A stretch of 59,068 bases of DNA from Lysinibacillus mangiferihumi (GTDB lineage: Bacteria; Bacillota; Bacilli; Bacillales_A; Planococcaceae). This document shows, one piece after another, positions 46,021 to 55,062 of the stretch (positions are counted from its first letter, which is position 1; each line of letters opens with the position of its first letter). The translations under genes were made by a program, and so were the position numbers. Below the pieces are notes generated by a model. The model was given only the letters and a program-made list of their open reading frames with translations. It ran no database searches and had not been told where the DNA came from. The DNA lies in assembly GCF_003049665.1 (NCBI RefSeq), contig NZ_PYWM01000030.1:1-59068 (forward strand), written 5' to 3'.

Positions 46021-46440
46021 TTAATCAGGTTGGTAATATTCAGGATTTTCGCTAATCTTTAATAAAAATTCTTCAAGAGAGTTTGCAATCTTATTTTTGT
46101 TATTATAAACAGGATTTTGTTGTTCTTCGGTTAATTCAATTGAAAAAGGCACTGATTCCCACCCGATAAAAAAAATTAATTTATTAATTTCATCGTAACG
46201 TGGAAATGCTTCAAAATAGCCTTGTCTCAATCGAAAATCTCGAATCGATGATGGACTTAATATACAATTTTCATCTAGTTCATCTTCACCAATAAAAGAA
46301 CCATAACCAATCTCCATCAATAATAACTTTAGTTCATTTGGAAATGTAATGCCTAGTTCTCCTTCAACGTGTTCAATTTCATCACTATTTATCGGTGTAA
46401 ACTGAAGGGTTGTATTATTTTTTATAAATGCGAATTTCAT
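46021..46440 (-). CDS. SMI1/KNR4 (SUKH) family immunity protein
   Basis: SUKH-fold protein, 139 aa. IEHVEGELGITFPNELKLLL at residues 22-41 is the family's hallmark helix-strand, and FFIGWESVPFSIEL is the conserved central strand. SUKH proteins neutralise polymorphic nuclease toxins. AGAAGGA precedes the ATG. It lies between the toxin operon and a broken DUF4303 gene, with no toxin directly attached. Confidence 0.85.
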   Translation of the reverse strand: MKFAFIKNNTTLQFTPINSDEIEHVEGELGITFPNELKLLLMEIGYGSFIGEDELDENCILSPSSIRDFRLRQGYFEAFPRYDEINKLIFFIGWESVPFSIELTEEQQNPVYNNKNKIANSLEEFLLKISENPEYYQPD

Positions 46441-46485
46441 TGATTATTCCTTCTTTCAAAGAAAATATTATTAATTAGAAGTTTT

Positions 46486-47040
46486 TTAATTCCATCTCTT
46501 CTCAAAATTATTTCTGATATTTTCTGAATTTAATAGCCCCGCAGAATAATTCTCAACCATTTCAGCTCTTTCATCATCAGAAATAGAAATCAAAACTATA
46601 ATCTCTTCTTTTTTAGAACAACAAAACAATCCTTCATTTCGTAATGTAAGTAATGACTCAGTCATTGTTTCATAAAGTTTCGCTTCAAACTGCTTAAACT
46701 TACTTTCTTCAATAGTCTCTCATTTCTCAGCTAAATAGTCTGATACTAATTCTATCTCACTCTGCTCAAGATCAGTATCACCATATTCCCATTTTAGCTG
46801 GAACCCATTTTACCGTTTTGTATAAGATTTCGTCTTTTACACACTCTGACTTCCCCTGAATGTATTTTTGATAATTTGATTCAACCTTTTCATATGTATT
46901 TATTACTAAAGTTACTGTCATAGCATTACTATCAGTTATCAAACAAACTGCATATATTCTCTCGTTCCCAATCTTTTTTGACAATTCTTTAAAATCGTTT
47001 CTGACTGCCAAGACCAATCTTTTTCCAAACTCATCAAAAA
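46486..47040 (-). pseudogene. DUF4303 immunity pseudogene
   Basis: Two frames together give a DUF4303-like protein. The first (about 47040-46778) reads VLAVRNDFKELSKKIG and RIYAVCLITDS; a frameshift near 46785-46795 leads to KWEYGDTDLEQSEIELVSDY, a TGA stop within AEK*ETIEES, and a continuous C-terminus ending ENIRNNFEKRWN. The gene lacks a clear start. Probably an inactive immunity gene. Confidence 0.75.
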
Positions 47041-47325
47041 ACTTTCATACAACTATGACCCACCTCCATATCTCGATTATTACTTGTTGCTATAAATAAG
47101 GTTTAAATGCATCGATATCAGATTGAGGTGATACCCTTCAATTTAAGGTTTTTAAGCTTCTTTTTTAACTATCCATTTTCGCCACATTAAAATTATATTT
47201 TCCATCTTCACGATGTAAGAAATCAAATTTATCAATTGGCCAAATATTAAGATAAAAAGTATGTTTAAAAGTACAGGTTAAGACGAAATTTTATAGCATA
47301 AATCTTTTATTACGTATTTAATTTT

Positions 47326-47652
47326 TCACCAATCTCGTTCTCTTAATGCTTCTTCGATATCTATATCAATCTCAAAATATTGTAAAATTTCTTCTACTGT
47401 TATGGCTATTGAATCTCGTGCAACCGTTTCAATTTCACTATCTTGTTGATAAAACTCATCCTGTAGGTCATTGATTGCTACAGTCATTTCATCCAACTTT
47501 TCCTGCACCGCTTCAACTGTATGATGACCCTCTTCAATAAAATGGACTAATTTCATAATATTCTCTTTAATTTTATTTACTAAAAACGTTGGATAATACG
47601 AATCTTCGTACATATCCGACAAGTATTCGAATTTAGAATCAAGTTTTTTCAC
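47326..47652 (-). CDS. DUF5713-like protein
   Basis: Acidic helical protein, 108 aa, resembling DUF5713: YLSDMYEDSYYPTFLVNKIK at the N-terminus and VEAVQEKLDEMTVAINDLQDEF in the middle. GTG 47652 has AAAGGAGG seven nt upstream and is preferred over ATG 47694. Members are common in toxin-immunity loci and are presumed immunity proteins; no biochemical role is known to me. Confidence 0.65.
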   Translation of the reverse strand: MKKLDSKFEYLSDMYEDSYYPTFLVNKIKENIMKLVHFIEEGHHTVEAVQEKLDEMTVAINDLQDEFYQQDSEIETVARDSIAITVEEILQYFEIDIDIEEALRERDW

Positions 47653-48071
47653 AATGGTTCCTCCTTTGATGTTGATTGTCATACTAAAAATCACTTCTCA
47701 CAAACATATAATACCATTTTTATTCTATCATAGAAACAACTTACATTTTTATAAACGCCTATCTTTGCGTAACGTAAGCATTTAGATTATTATTCATTAA
47801 CCTGATAAAGAAAACCTTATACACCCTTTTTTTAAAAAACTATTCAATTCTAGCCTACGTAAGTCATTTTCGTTTGTTGTTTTTTTATCGCAAAGGCTAT
47901 GTCAATATCATTCTTTTTTTACCCTTCCCTCTCATACTAATCACTATGTAAAATGTGATCTCTCTGACTTCTCAGGCATTTTATTATTAACGCCTAATTA
48001 TCGTATTATTTTTTCAAACCAAGTATTAAAACAGAATGCCTTGATGGTACTACCTTCATGAGTTATGAATT
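47653..48071 (-). pseudogene. Gap with fragment of an Imm11-like gene
   Basis: At about 47760-47825 the minus strand repeats, with substitutions and indels, the 3' end of the gene at 51536 (TTTATCAGGTTAATGAAnAATAATC ... CTTACGTTA). It is a remnant of another immunity paralogue. The rest of the 419-bp gap is AT-rich without genes. Confidence 0.6.
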
Positions 48072-48720
48072 TCACTTAAGCATTTTTATGTTGTTCAACA
48101 CAATATTCTTACAAAAACAAAAAGCACTTTGACCCAGACCTTTTTTAAATAAAATATGATGTACATGTGGATTTATCATAGCGGTAGGTAGGTCACCTAC
48201 TAGCCCTCTCAGATACTTACCAAAATCAAATTTAAATAATGCTTCATTATATTCTTTACTAATCTCAGATAACTCATCTACAGTAAAAAGTATTATTTTG
48301 AATAGCATTTAAGCTTGTTCATCTTAGTAGCATCGACATTACCCGACACATCAACTCTATCATCAATATAATCCTTTACATTCTTACCCGTACCCTTAGT
48401 TCCGTCAGCAGGTTTACTATCTTTTCCTGGTGGTTTGGAACTATTCGATGGCTTATTTTTCCAACTGTTCCCGTATCCGTTATTCGGCCTACGTTCACAC
48501 CGACCTACTCCAACGGCGGTGTTCCCAACTGACGGAACTGGTCCTTTACTTCCTCCACTTTTGTTTGGAACTTATCTTTTACGGTCTCTAGGTGTTTATT
48601 GGCTTTTTCTGCTCCTAAGGAGAGGGCCGCATTTACCTTGTCTCCCCATAATAAATCGCCCCATCCAAGCCATCTAGGACTTCTTGTTTAATAGATCGTT
48701 TTAACATTCTCACAATGCAA
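48072..48720 (-). pseudogene. Decayed polymorphic toxin C-terminus (AHH-like nuclease)
   Basis: Fragments in three frames. The upstream part reads WGDKVNAALSLGAEKANKHL then EVKDQFRQLG, a typical toxin linker, and KDSKPADGTKGTGKNVKDYI. The last frame (48072-48308) has FDFGKYLRGLVGDLPTAMIN followed by PHVHHILFKKGLGQ, like AHH/HNH nuclease toxins. No intact start; frameshifts near 48300 and 48520. It shows that a toxin once stood here. Confidence 0.7.
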
Positions 48721-48726
48721 AATAAA

Positions 48727-48768
48727 CAGCTCATACTCCCTTAAAATGGTTGCATAAGCTGTTTTTTT
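48727..48768 (+). terminator. Terminator-like hairpin
   Basis: AAACAGCT ... AGCTGTTTTTTT (about 48728-48765) forms a stem with a T-run on the plus strand, though no plus-strand gene precedes it. Confidence 0.5.
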
Positions 48769-48951
48769 ACTTACAGAATTTAAAGTATTTCTAAATTAGA
48801 ATCTTAAATAATATATCGAATCTTTAAAAGAAGAACAGTTTAATGGCCTCCCAATATATTTTTCGTCGCTGTTATCAATGATAGGTTGCATTTCAAAATA
48901 ACGTATCAAATAATGGTAAAATTAAATTAAGTTTAATAGTATTTCATTTAG

Positions 48952-49440
48952 TCAAATCGGATTATTAGGAAATTCAATATAGTACTTTTCAATTAACGCT
49001 TTATAATTTTCATCATTTGGAACTTCACCTAAGTATTTATTTTTCCATATAATCATTTGATCACTAAAGCTATATTCTGTATCAAGCCAATTTGTATAAT
49101 CATAATGAATCTTAAAATCTCCACTACTCTCAAGAGACATTGTAAAGGAATACCAAAGTTCTTGTTGGTTATCTTTGAAAACATTTCTAAGTTCATCACT
49201 CAATTCAAACAGCTTTCTTTTATTAATTTTATATTCATCTTTTTCAATAGCATAGTTAATTGGTATTTTTACACTATAATTAAAGGATTGTCTATTCTCG
49301 GGTGTATTGTAAAAAAAATAAGTCCCCCCTCCTGATTCTGATATTTGAGCATAAAAATAAAATTCCCCCCATTTTACTGGAATCATTTCATTAACTGTTT
49401 CTGCTATTTCTCTATATAGCTTATTCATTTTTTGTTTCAT
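48952..49440 (-). CDS. YezG/DUF600-family antitoxin
   Basis: YezG-like immunity protein, 162 aa, of the type that protects B. subtilis from LXG RNase toxins. MNKLYREIAETVNEMIPVKW and FYFYAQISESGGGTYFFYN are close to the family start; IHYDYTNWLDTEYSFSDQMI is the C-terminal signature. ATG 49440 has GGAAGG upstream; the open frame extends a further 37 codons into sequence without a site. It follows no intact toxin now. Confidence 0.85.
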   Translation of the reverse strand: MKQKMNKLYREIAETVNEMIPVKWGEFYFYAQISESGGGTYFFYNTPENRQSFNYSVKIPINYAIEKDEYKINKRKLFELSDELRNVFKDNQQELWYSFTMSLESSGDFKIHYDYTNWLDTEYSFSDQMIIWKNKYLGEVPNDENYKALIEKYYIEFPNNPI

Positions 49441-49609
49441 ATTAGTTACCTTCCCTCTATAAATGTTGATTTTACTAGTAATGATTTCCTGATCCAGTGT
49501 TATATTAATACACTTTTGGATTGCGTAGCTTATGATGGTGGACCTTCCCATGTCTCTTGGCGTCCTTGCGCATACATTCCTTCTGTTGTAGATCGAGCTT
49601 TGATGATGC

Positions 49610-50166
49610 TTAGGCTGCCTCTTGGAGACAATAAAGGTCTTTCATCATGTGACTCACATCAAAATGCACTTTCTTCTTGCACAAGCTGTGTAAAATCTTC
49701 AGTAACTTTCCACAGAGCACGACAATCGATTGCTTCTTACAAAGGGGATTGACAGCGCGTGTCGTGTAATAGTCATGTAATTGCTTAAAGGCTTTATTAT
49801 GGCGAATTAACGGTATCATCACTCGGAATAACAGGGCTCGGAGTTTCCTTCTGCCACGTTTAGAAATCCGTTTTGCCCTTTGTGCTGTCCAGAAGAGTTT
49901 TCACGCAATATGAGTCCCGCTAGCTTCATTAATTGGCGTGGATGCTCATATTGTGTGAGAGTGCCGACTTCTGAAAGCAGCTCGACCATCGTTACGTCGC
50001 CGATGCCTGGAACAGAACTTACGTATTCATAGTCTGTTATTTCTTTCGATAGTTCGATTAAATGTTCTGTTAGAGTGGCTAGTTCGCTTTGCATCAATTT
50101 GTATTGCTCTAGAAGTGTGGCAATTTGTTCTCCTGTGTGATGATGGGTCAATTTAGGCGTTGACAC
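49610..50166 (-). mobile_element. IS110-family transposase remnant
   Basis: C-terminal Transposase_20 region: SSVPGIGDVTMVELLSEVG and RQLMKLAGLILRENSSGQHK, then a frameshift near 49830-49870, then LIRHNKAFKQLHDYYTTRAV in another frame. The N-terminal DEDD catalytic half is missing. Inactive relic. Confidence 0.85.
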
Positions 50167-50321
50167 TCATGCATCATACAAGAGGGCTTTTTCTTTTCCA
50201 AGCCCCTGAAAATTCTTCTAACAGGAATGCTCCTATTTATAAAATTAATAATTCGTAAATATCAGAAAAATATATTATATTATATATAAAAGTAGTAATG
50301 ATAATAAGGGAGGAAGCACAT

Positions 50322-50477
50322 TTGAATACAATTGTAAGAGTTTTAGCGTTATTTGGTGTTCTTCTTATTTTAGGGAGTAACGGATTTAATAAAAATAGTC
50401 TGTTTGCCTTAATTTTGATTCCATTATTTTTCATTGGTAAACCTTGGTATAAATTGTTATCAAAAAAAGACAATTAA
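50322..50477 (+). CDS. Small membrane protein, 51 aa
   Basis: TTG-initiated ORF with GGGAGG seven nt upstream. The peptide starts MNTIVRVLALFGVLLIL, has two hydrophobic segments (about 4-18 and 27-39) and ends KLLSKKDN. No homologue recognised. It lies between two IS remnants and is the only plus-strand gene in the island. Confidence 0.55.
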   Translation: MNTIVRVLALFGVLLILGSNGFNKNSLFALILIPLFFIGKPWYKLLSKKDN

Positions 50478-50519
50478 ATCATATGTTCTAACGTTCTCCC
50501 AACGAAAACAGATGGGGTT

Positions 50520-50746
50520 CTTCTCTTTCGTACAACAAACAAATATATGCATTACGTGAAGACACGAGTAAACGTGTCTTTGCAGATGCAAAAGAAAAGC
50601 ATTGTATGCGAAGGACAATCCTAACGGGATAAAAACTGTCCATGCATACGATGCTTAATTTTGCTACCATGGATTTCAAGAAACTTACTAAGGAAAAACA
50701 CCAATCCCCCTGTCTCTTCTATATTGTTGAGCAGAAAGCGGTCTAA
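50520..50746 (+). mobile_element. IS1182-family transposase 3' remnant
   Basis: The plus strand reads YNKQIYALREDTSKRVFADA then KEKHCMRRTI, a TAA, and MHTMLNFATMDFKKLTKEKH, matching the C-terminus of IS1182 transposases (RVFADAKEKHGMR...). It carries an internal stop and lacks the N-terminal part. The remaining gap to 50878 shows nothing else. Confidence 0.75.
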
Positions 50747-50878
50747 AATGCCAATAAGAAAACTCCTTTTAACTGTTCTTCCTTATAAGCTTTTATGCCA
50801 GTTCTCATAATCTTGCATAACTTAGCCTATATTTTCGAAAAGGGACTCAATTCTATATTTTTATACCAATTAACAACA

Positions 50879-51460
50879 CTATGTAAGTTCAACAAAGTCT
50901 GGACTACGTACATTACCTTCTTTAACCAATAGAACACCTTTAATTTTTTCTTTTCTGCAAGCTTCCACAAAAACTTCATCTACAACTATCTCTTCTTTTG
51001 ATTCTTTCATTCTTACTACATGATATCCATTTAGAGAATCTGGAATAAGAGCAATAAAATTTAAACTAATTGGTCCATCAGGTCTGGATTTAACTAATGG
51101 GTCATAGTCTGATCTATTATGATCTAAACAAGGAATTAAATTTAAAACATTCATTACGAAGTAAGAATCATTGGTTTCTCCTGTTTCAGTAGATTTAATA
51201 ATTGCAGGAATAAACTCACAATCTGAACCTAATTTTTCTATTAGCTTTTTTAGCTTTAAGCTTACCAACTTGCCACCCACAGTTGGTAAAATATCATACT
51301 GATCTAAATCAGAATCGAGCCTATCTACTACGTATAGTAGTTTGTCATGTTGAACATATGCCAGACCTTTTTCCAAGTCAAATCGATTATATGGATTCTC
51401 ATCAGAATAAAAGAAATATACATCTCGTTTATAAGAAGCTAATAATCTGAAATAGCTCAT
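50879..51460 (-). CDS. Imm11-like immunity protein (193 aa)
   Basis: Putative immunity protein. Central TVGGKLVSLKLKKLIEKLG and YFVMNVLNLIPCLDHNRSDY, and C-terminal VVDEVFVEACRKEKIKGVLL fit the Imm11/DUF1629-like pattern (a 'protein xxLKGhxF' ending). GGGGGAG precedes the ATG. Distant from the other members in this island. The cognate toxin is not visible. Assigned by pattern and context, not by a search. Confidence 0.6.
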   Translation of the reverse strand: MSYFRLLASYKRDVYFFYSDENPYNRFDLEKGLAYVQHDKLLYVVDRLDSDLDQYDILPTVGGKLVSLKLKKLIEKLGSDCEFIPAIIKSTETGETNDSYFVMNVLNLIPCLDHNRSDYDPLVKSRPDGPISLNFIALIPDSLNGYHVVRMKESKEEIVVDEVFVEACRKEKIKGVLLVKEGNVRSPDFVELT

Positions 51461-51535
51461 CTATTTCTCCCCCTTAAAGTCTAGTTTTGTATTGACTCTT
51501 TAATAAGCAGCGCTGTATAAATAATATTGACTATT

Positions 51536-52066
51536 CTATTCTGCATGTCCAATTTTTTCATAACGTAAGCCCTTGATTCGATTATTGTTCATTAACCTGA
51601 TAAAGGAATCTGTAACAAAATAGTTTGCTGACATTTTACTATCCCTGAAAATCCCTTGATCTTTTACAATCTGAAGGTCAAATGTGTAGCATTTATTTCT
51701 AACCATTTCCATTATTTCTTCCGTGGTCATTTTATCAATATTTTTAATAGCTTTTATTTTATTGGTAACATTTATAAAGTAATATAGACCTCTATCTGTA
51801 TTAACTGGCAAAACCTCTATTTTCTCACCATAATTCACTTCAAAAATCTTTTTAAGCTCCGCATTCACAATTAATATTCCATCAAAATAACATGATGCAT
51901 CAAAATCCTCTTTCTTTCCTTTTTCTCTGATTATTTCTAACTGTAAAGGATTCCAATTATCTCCTAACTTTTGACCTTCAAAGTTTAAATAGTTAGAATT
52001 ACTTCCCTGTTTGAATACAAAAAAATTAAAAACATCATAGTCACTTTTTATTTCATAAATATTCAA
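51536..52066 (-). CDS. Imm11-like immunity protein (176 aa)
   Basis: Paralogue of the gene at 57838: both start with IFxI/IYEIKSDYDVFNFF-type sequence, have FEGQKLGDNWNPLQLEIIRE, DFDAxCF, EVLPVN, YFINVTNKIKAI and end with VTDSFIRLMNNNRIKGLRYE. TTG start with GAGGGTG upstream. The 3' end is copied as a relic at 47760. Probably an orphan immunity gene. Confidence 0.62.
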   Translation of the reverse strand: MNIYEIKSDYDVFNFFVFKQGSNSNYLNFEGQKLGDNWNPLQLEIIREKGKKEDFDASCYFDGILIVNAELKKIFEVNYGEKIEVLPVNTDRGLYYFINVTNKIKAIKNIDKMTTEEIMEMVRNKCYTFDLQIVKDQGIFRDSKMSANYFVTDSFIRLMNNNRIKGLRYEKIGHAE

Positions 52067-52176
52067 TATTTATACACCCTCTTTTCAAATAAAATTAGCA
52101 GTATCTCTACTATGATATTACTCAATTTCCACTACCGAAAATGGTTCTTAAAGAATCCAATTAAGTCTCTAAATAT

Positions 52177-52353
52177 TTAGGCATTACAAACCGTTGGAAG
52201 GTAAAACCAAGTCCCTGGATGTGATAATATGTCTCCAATACGAATAATATTTATTTTTAATTTCATCTGAAGTTTGATTAAATTATCTTCCATTTCACTT
52301 TTAACTAAAAAACGAGCATAATTTCCAAAATTATAAGATTCTGCTCGACTTTA
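52177..52353 (-). pseudogene. 3' fragment of an immunity-type gene
   Basis: An open stretch on the minus strand (AESYNFGNYARFLVKSEMED ... SHPGTWFYLPTVCNA then TAA) has no start codon and follows a stop. Codon use looks like a real gene. Family not recognised. The remainder of the 310-bp gap is empty. Confidence 0.4.
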
Positions 52354-52376
52354 AAAAGTTAATTGTAACATTTGAA

Positions 52377-53018
52377 TTATATTTTTCTTTTCCACCATAT
52401 AACTTCACCAATCTTAATTTCATCTAATTTTCCCTCTTTATTGTAAATGAAATGATAAGTTAATGGCGCTTCTACATCAGAATTACAAGCAATGACATTT
52501 TCTATTACGTTAGCGTCATTATAAATATAGTTCATTGCTGACCAATTTTTTTCTGCACCTATACCAACCTCCATCCAACTATGCTCATCTACAGGTTTAA
52601 ATACGCTAATAGATAACAATTTTGTAGGGTGGTTTTTTTCTGGATACCAACGCGTTACAAAAGTATTCACACTTTTATCAGAATTTATAGTATATATTTG
52701 GGTTCCTGTACCAAGTTTTAAATTATTATCAGTTTGTGGATACTGCATAATAATTAGTTGATTTAATTCATTAAACCCGAAAGAATGAATCATTCTTTTA
52801 CTAAACCTCTCGCCTTTTGTTATATTTTTCAAAATTCTTCCCTTTTTAAATTTATTGATCTCATGAAAATATGGTAAATGCGTATAATATTCATCAGAAG
52901 CAAATTTCCAATAAGAAACCTCAGATAACTTTGTAGTAATCATCCTATCTATAATCTGCTCTACTTCAGTCCACTGATTTAATAATTCATTTCGAATTTC
53001 AAGTACTTTTGAGTTCAT
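52377..53018 (-). CDS. Unrecognised protein in the immunity array (213 aa)
   Basis: Soluble protein of unknown family. Notable segments: SYWKFASDEYYTHLPYFHEI, GFNELNQLIIMQYPQTDNNL and a beta-rich C-terminus ending IKIGEVIWWKRKI. The tryptophan-rich beta content and small size resemble immunity proteins. GGAGGG precedes the ATG. Lies between Imm11-like and DUF1963 genes, same strand. Confidence 0.5.
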   Translation of the reverse strand: MNSKVLEIRNELLNQWTEVEQIIDRMITTKLSEVSYWKFASDEYYTHLPYFHEINKFKKGRILKNITKGERFSKRMIHSFGFNELNQLIIMQYPQTDNNLKLGTGTQIYTINSDKSVNTFVTRWYPEKNHPTKLLSISVFKPVDEHSWMEVGIGAEKNWSAMNYIYNDANVIENVIACNSDVEAPLTYHFIYNKEGKLDEIKIGEVIWWKRKI

Positions 53019-53072
53019 CCTAGCCCTCCTAATTCACCGCGTTTGTCCTATGATTCACCATTTTAAAGCCCC

Positions 53073-53720
53073 TTAAGTACATTGAGTAAAAAAAATACCT
53101 ATGTCATTCTGATTATAATTTTTGTTTAAAAATAAATATCCTATTGAATCGCTTAGGCTAAAGATATTACGGAATTCCTCTGGAAAATCACCCCCATAAA
53201 TTTGTAGGCAAAATTGATAATCGTTTAAACCTAAATCTTCTATTTGTAACAAAGATGCTTTATTACCCATTAATGAACCACAGTAAATCTCAATATCATC
53301 TAAATCTTCACCATCAAAATTCTCATAGTCCAAATTCAACTTGTCGCCTAAAATGAACGCTTGTGCAGGTATTAAGAAATTGGATTCATTTCGAATTTCT
53401 CCAATTTCGTGTAATAAAACCTTTGTAAATCCTTGTTTAATGTTTGTTAACTCTTCTTGATCTCCATGAAAAGTGATGTAATCTAAAAAGTAATCATTCT
53501 TTTTATACGTTGTAAAAACAGAGAGGAACTGTTCTTTTGGTAAGTTTAAATTTAGCGTTTCATTAAGGAAATTTGTTGGCAAACAAAATACAAGTGTTAA
53601 TTTATCTCCATTTGGATTTAATGGCCAATCAATATTTTTAGGCAAGAAGCTATACCCGCCGAGTCGGGGCACAATGGATTCATTTTCAACATCTTTAAAC
53701 GTAATTTCAACTGACATCAT
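53073..53720 (-). CDS. DUF1963 (YwqG-like) protein
   Basis: DUF1963 protein, 215 aa. SRxGG-like PRLGGYSFLPKNIDWPLNPN near residue 19, QIEDLGLNDYQFCLQIYGGD near 160 and the terminal GYLFLNKN are the family features. DUF1963 proteins often sit in toxin-immunity loci and are presumed immunity or antitoxin proteins. AGGAG precedes the ATG. Confidence 0.75.
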   Translation of the reverse strand: MMSVEITFKDVENESIVPRLGGYSFLPKNIDWPLNPNGDKLTLVFCLPTNFLNETLNLNLPKEQFLSVFTTYKKNDYFLDYITFHGDQEELTNIKQGFTKVLLHEIGEIRNESNFLIPAQAFILGDKLNLDYENFDGEDLDDIEIYCGSLMGNKASLLQIEDLGLNDYQFCLQIYGGDFPEEFRNIFSLSDSIGYLFLNKNYNQNDIGIFFTQCT

Positions 53721-53783
53721 ATCAACTCCTAATTTAGTTATCTGAGTATATGTATTTTCGTAAACTGGGAAATAACGGAATCA

Positions 53784-54110
53784 TTAGTCATCCGACTCTT
53801 TGTTTGAGTCAAATAACTCATTTGCCAATTGACTAATCATCTGAACAGCATCTTCAATAATGTTTTGTTCTTCCAAACAATATTTATTTTCGTTAAAATA
53901 AAAATAATTACTTACATCTACAAACGCTAATGCAAGTTTTTTTGGAACAACATCTAAGCTCTTAAATTCAACTATTAAAAACTGCATAGCAGTGATTAAT
54001 TCATTAAATTGATTCTCATTTAATCCTTCCCCCCTTCTCAATTGAATTAATATTGAATTTTCTCCTAAAATATGTTCATAAACGATATTTAAAGCTTCGT
54101 TCTTATTCAT
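53784..54110 (-). CDS. Small helical protein of unknown family (108 aa)
   Basis: Acidic, all-helical protein starting MNKNEALNIVYEHILGEN, with GENSILIQLRRGEGLNENQF and a tail FDSNKESDD. AAAGGAGA precedes the ATG. Not recognised; by position a candidate immunity protein. The ATG overlaps the tail of a 40-codon open fragment upstream (about 54103-54227; LGEKIIREYANLMYRKNLDF), perhaps the remnant of a lost gene. Confidence 0.5.
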   Translation of the reverse strand: MNKNEALNIVYEHILGENSILIQLRRGEGLNENQFNELITAMQFLIVEFKSLDVVPKKLALAFVDVSNYFYFNENKYCLEEQNIIEDAVQMISQLANELFDSNKESDD

Positions 54111-54282
54111 AGAAATCTCCTTTTATGGCTTTGACTACTAAGAAGTGGTAGCCCCTCAACCGTCCAGTAAAATCTAGATTTTTACGGTACATTAAGTTAG
54201 CATATTCTCTGATTATCTTTTCACCTAGCCGTTCTTATTTTCATGAAATACAATCAGTCATTTCAGCTCTTTCAGTTACAAC

Positions 54283-54912
54283 CTACCGGGAGTTAATATG
54301 TGTTGCAACGTCATTTAGATCAATAAATTTTAACCCCTTTAATTTTAGTGCAATGCATTGTTTCTTAAATTTCTCTGAACAAAATATGTATGAACTTAAT
54401 CTTAAATCCTTTAAACGAAAGACATCATAATCTGTATTGTTAAAAATTATTTTCTGATATTTTTCAACAAAGGTACCTTCCGATTTAAAACTTTTATTTT
54501 TAGGTACTTCTCTAGAAATAAATTCTGATTTTTCATAATCCACCAATGAAATACCATCGTAATATTTTATGAAATAATAGTTTTTATTTTTCTTTACTTT
54601 TGACTTTCCCTTGGTGTTAACTATATGTAGTTTTGCTATGACATAATCTTGTATCGCTTTCGACTCAACTATTAAATTTAATAACTGTTCTTCAACAATA
54701 TGCCCTAAAAAACTTTCATAATAATCAAATTCAATTTTGCTTGTGGTAATGAACCACAATTCTTTCGGCAAATCATCTTTGTTAAAAAAATGACGATTCC
54801 AACTATACCCCATTCCCTCGTGATACATTGTTTCATCAAAATGTTCATGTATTACGCCATCTAAGAAAATAGGTGTCGTGAGTTTGTCATTTACTATCAT
54901 ATATTTTTTCAA
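54283..54912 (-). CDS. Imm11-like immunity protein, type A (209 aa)
   Basis: Member of a three-gene family in this window (also 56138 and 58402). Shared core: MIVNDKLTTPIFLDGVIHEH, ELWFITTSKIEFDYYESFLG and C-terminal SEKFKKQCIALKLKGLKFID. TTG 54912 has GGGGGGA six nt upstream and gives the same 209-aa length as the gene at 56138; ATG 54927 lies within the site. Likely immunity protein. Confidence 0.62.
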   Translation of the reverse strand: MKKYMIVNDKLTTPIFLDGVIHEHFDETMYHEGMGYSWNRHFFNKDDLPKELWFITTSKIEFDYYESFLGHIVEEQLLNLIVESKAIQDYVIAKLHIVNTKGKSKVKKNKNYYFIKYYDGISLVDYEKSEFISREVPKNKSFKSEGTFVEKYQKIIFNNTDYDVFRLKDLRLSSYIFCSEKFKKQCIALKLKGLKFIDLNDVATHINSR

Positions 54913-55062
54913 ATTATATCCCCCCATTTTTTCCTCATTGTGAACATTACTCTATGTATTGTGATTAATAACTTTTCGAAAATTCTTGCAGCTATTAATT
55001 CATGTGGTTTTGTTATGTTTCATTCCTAATATCAAAATGCATCTTTATTTCAGTCCTTAAAT

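Noticed and set aside
48435..48677. 80-codon plus-strand ORF
   Set aside because: Antisense to the decayed toxin; Pro/Leu/Arg-rich shadow.
50488..50679. 63-codon minus-strand ORF
   Set aside because: It is the antisense of the IS1182 transposase remnant.
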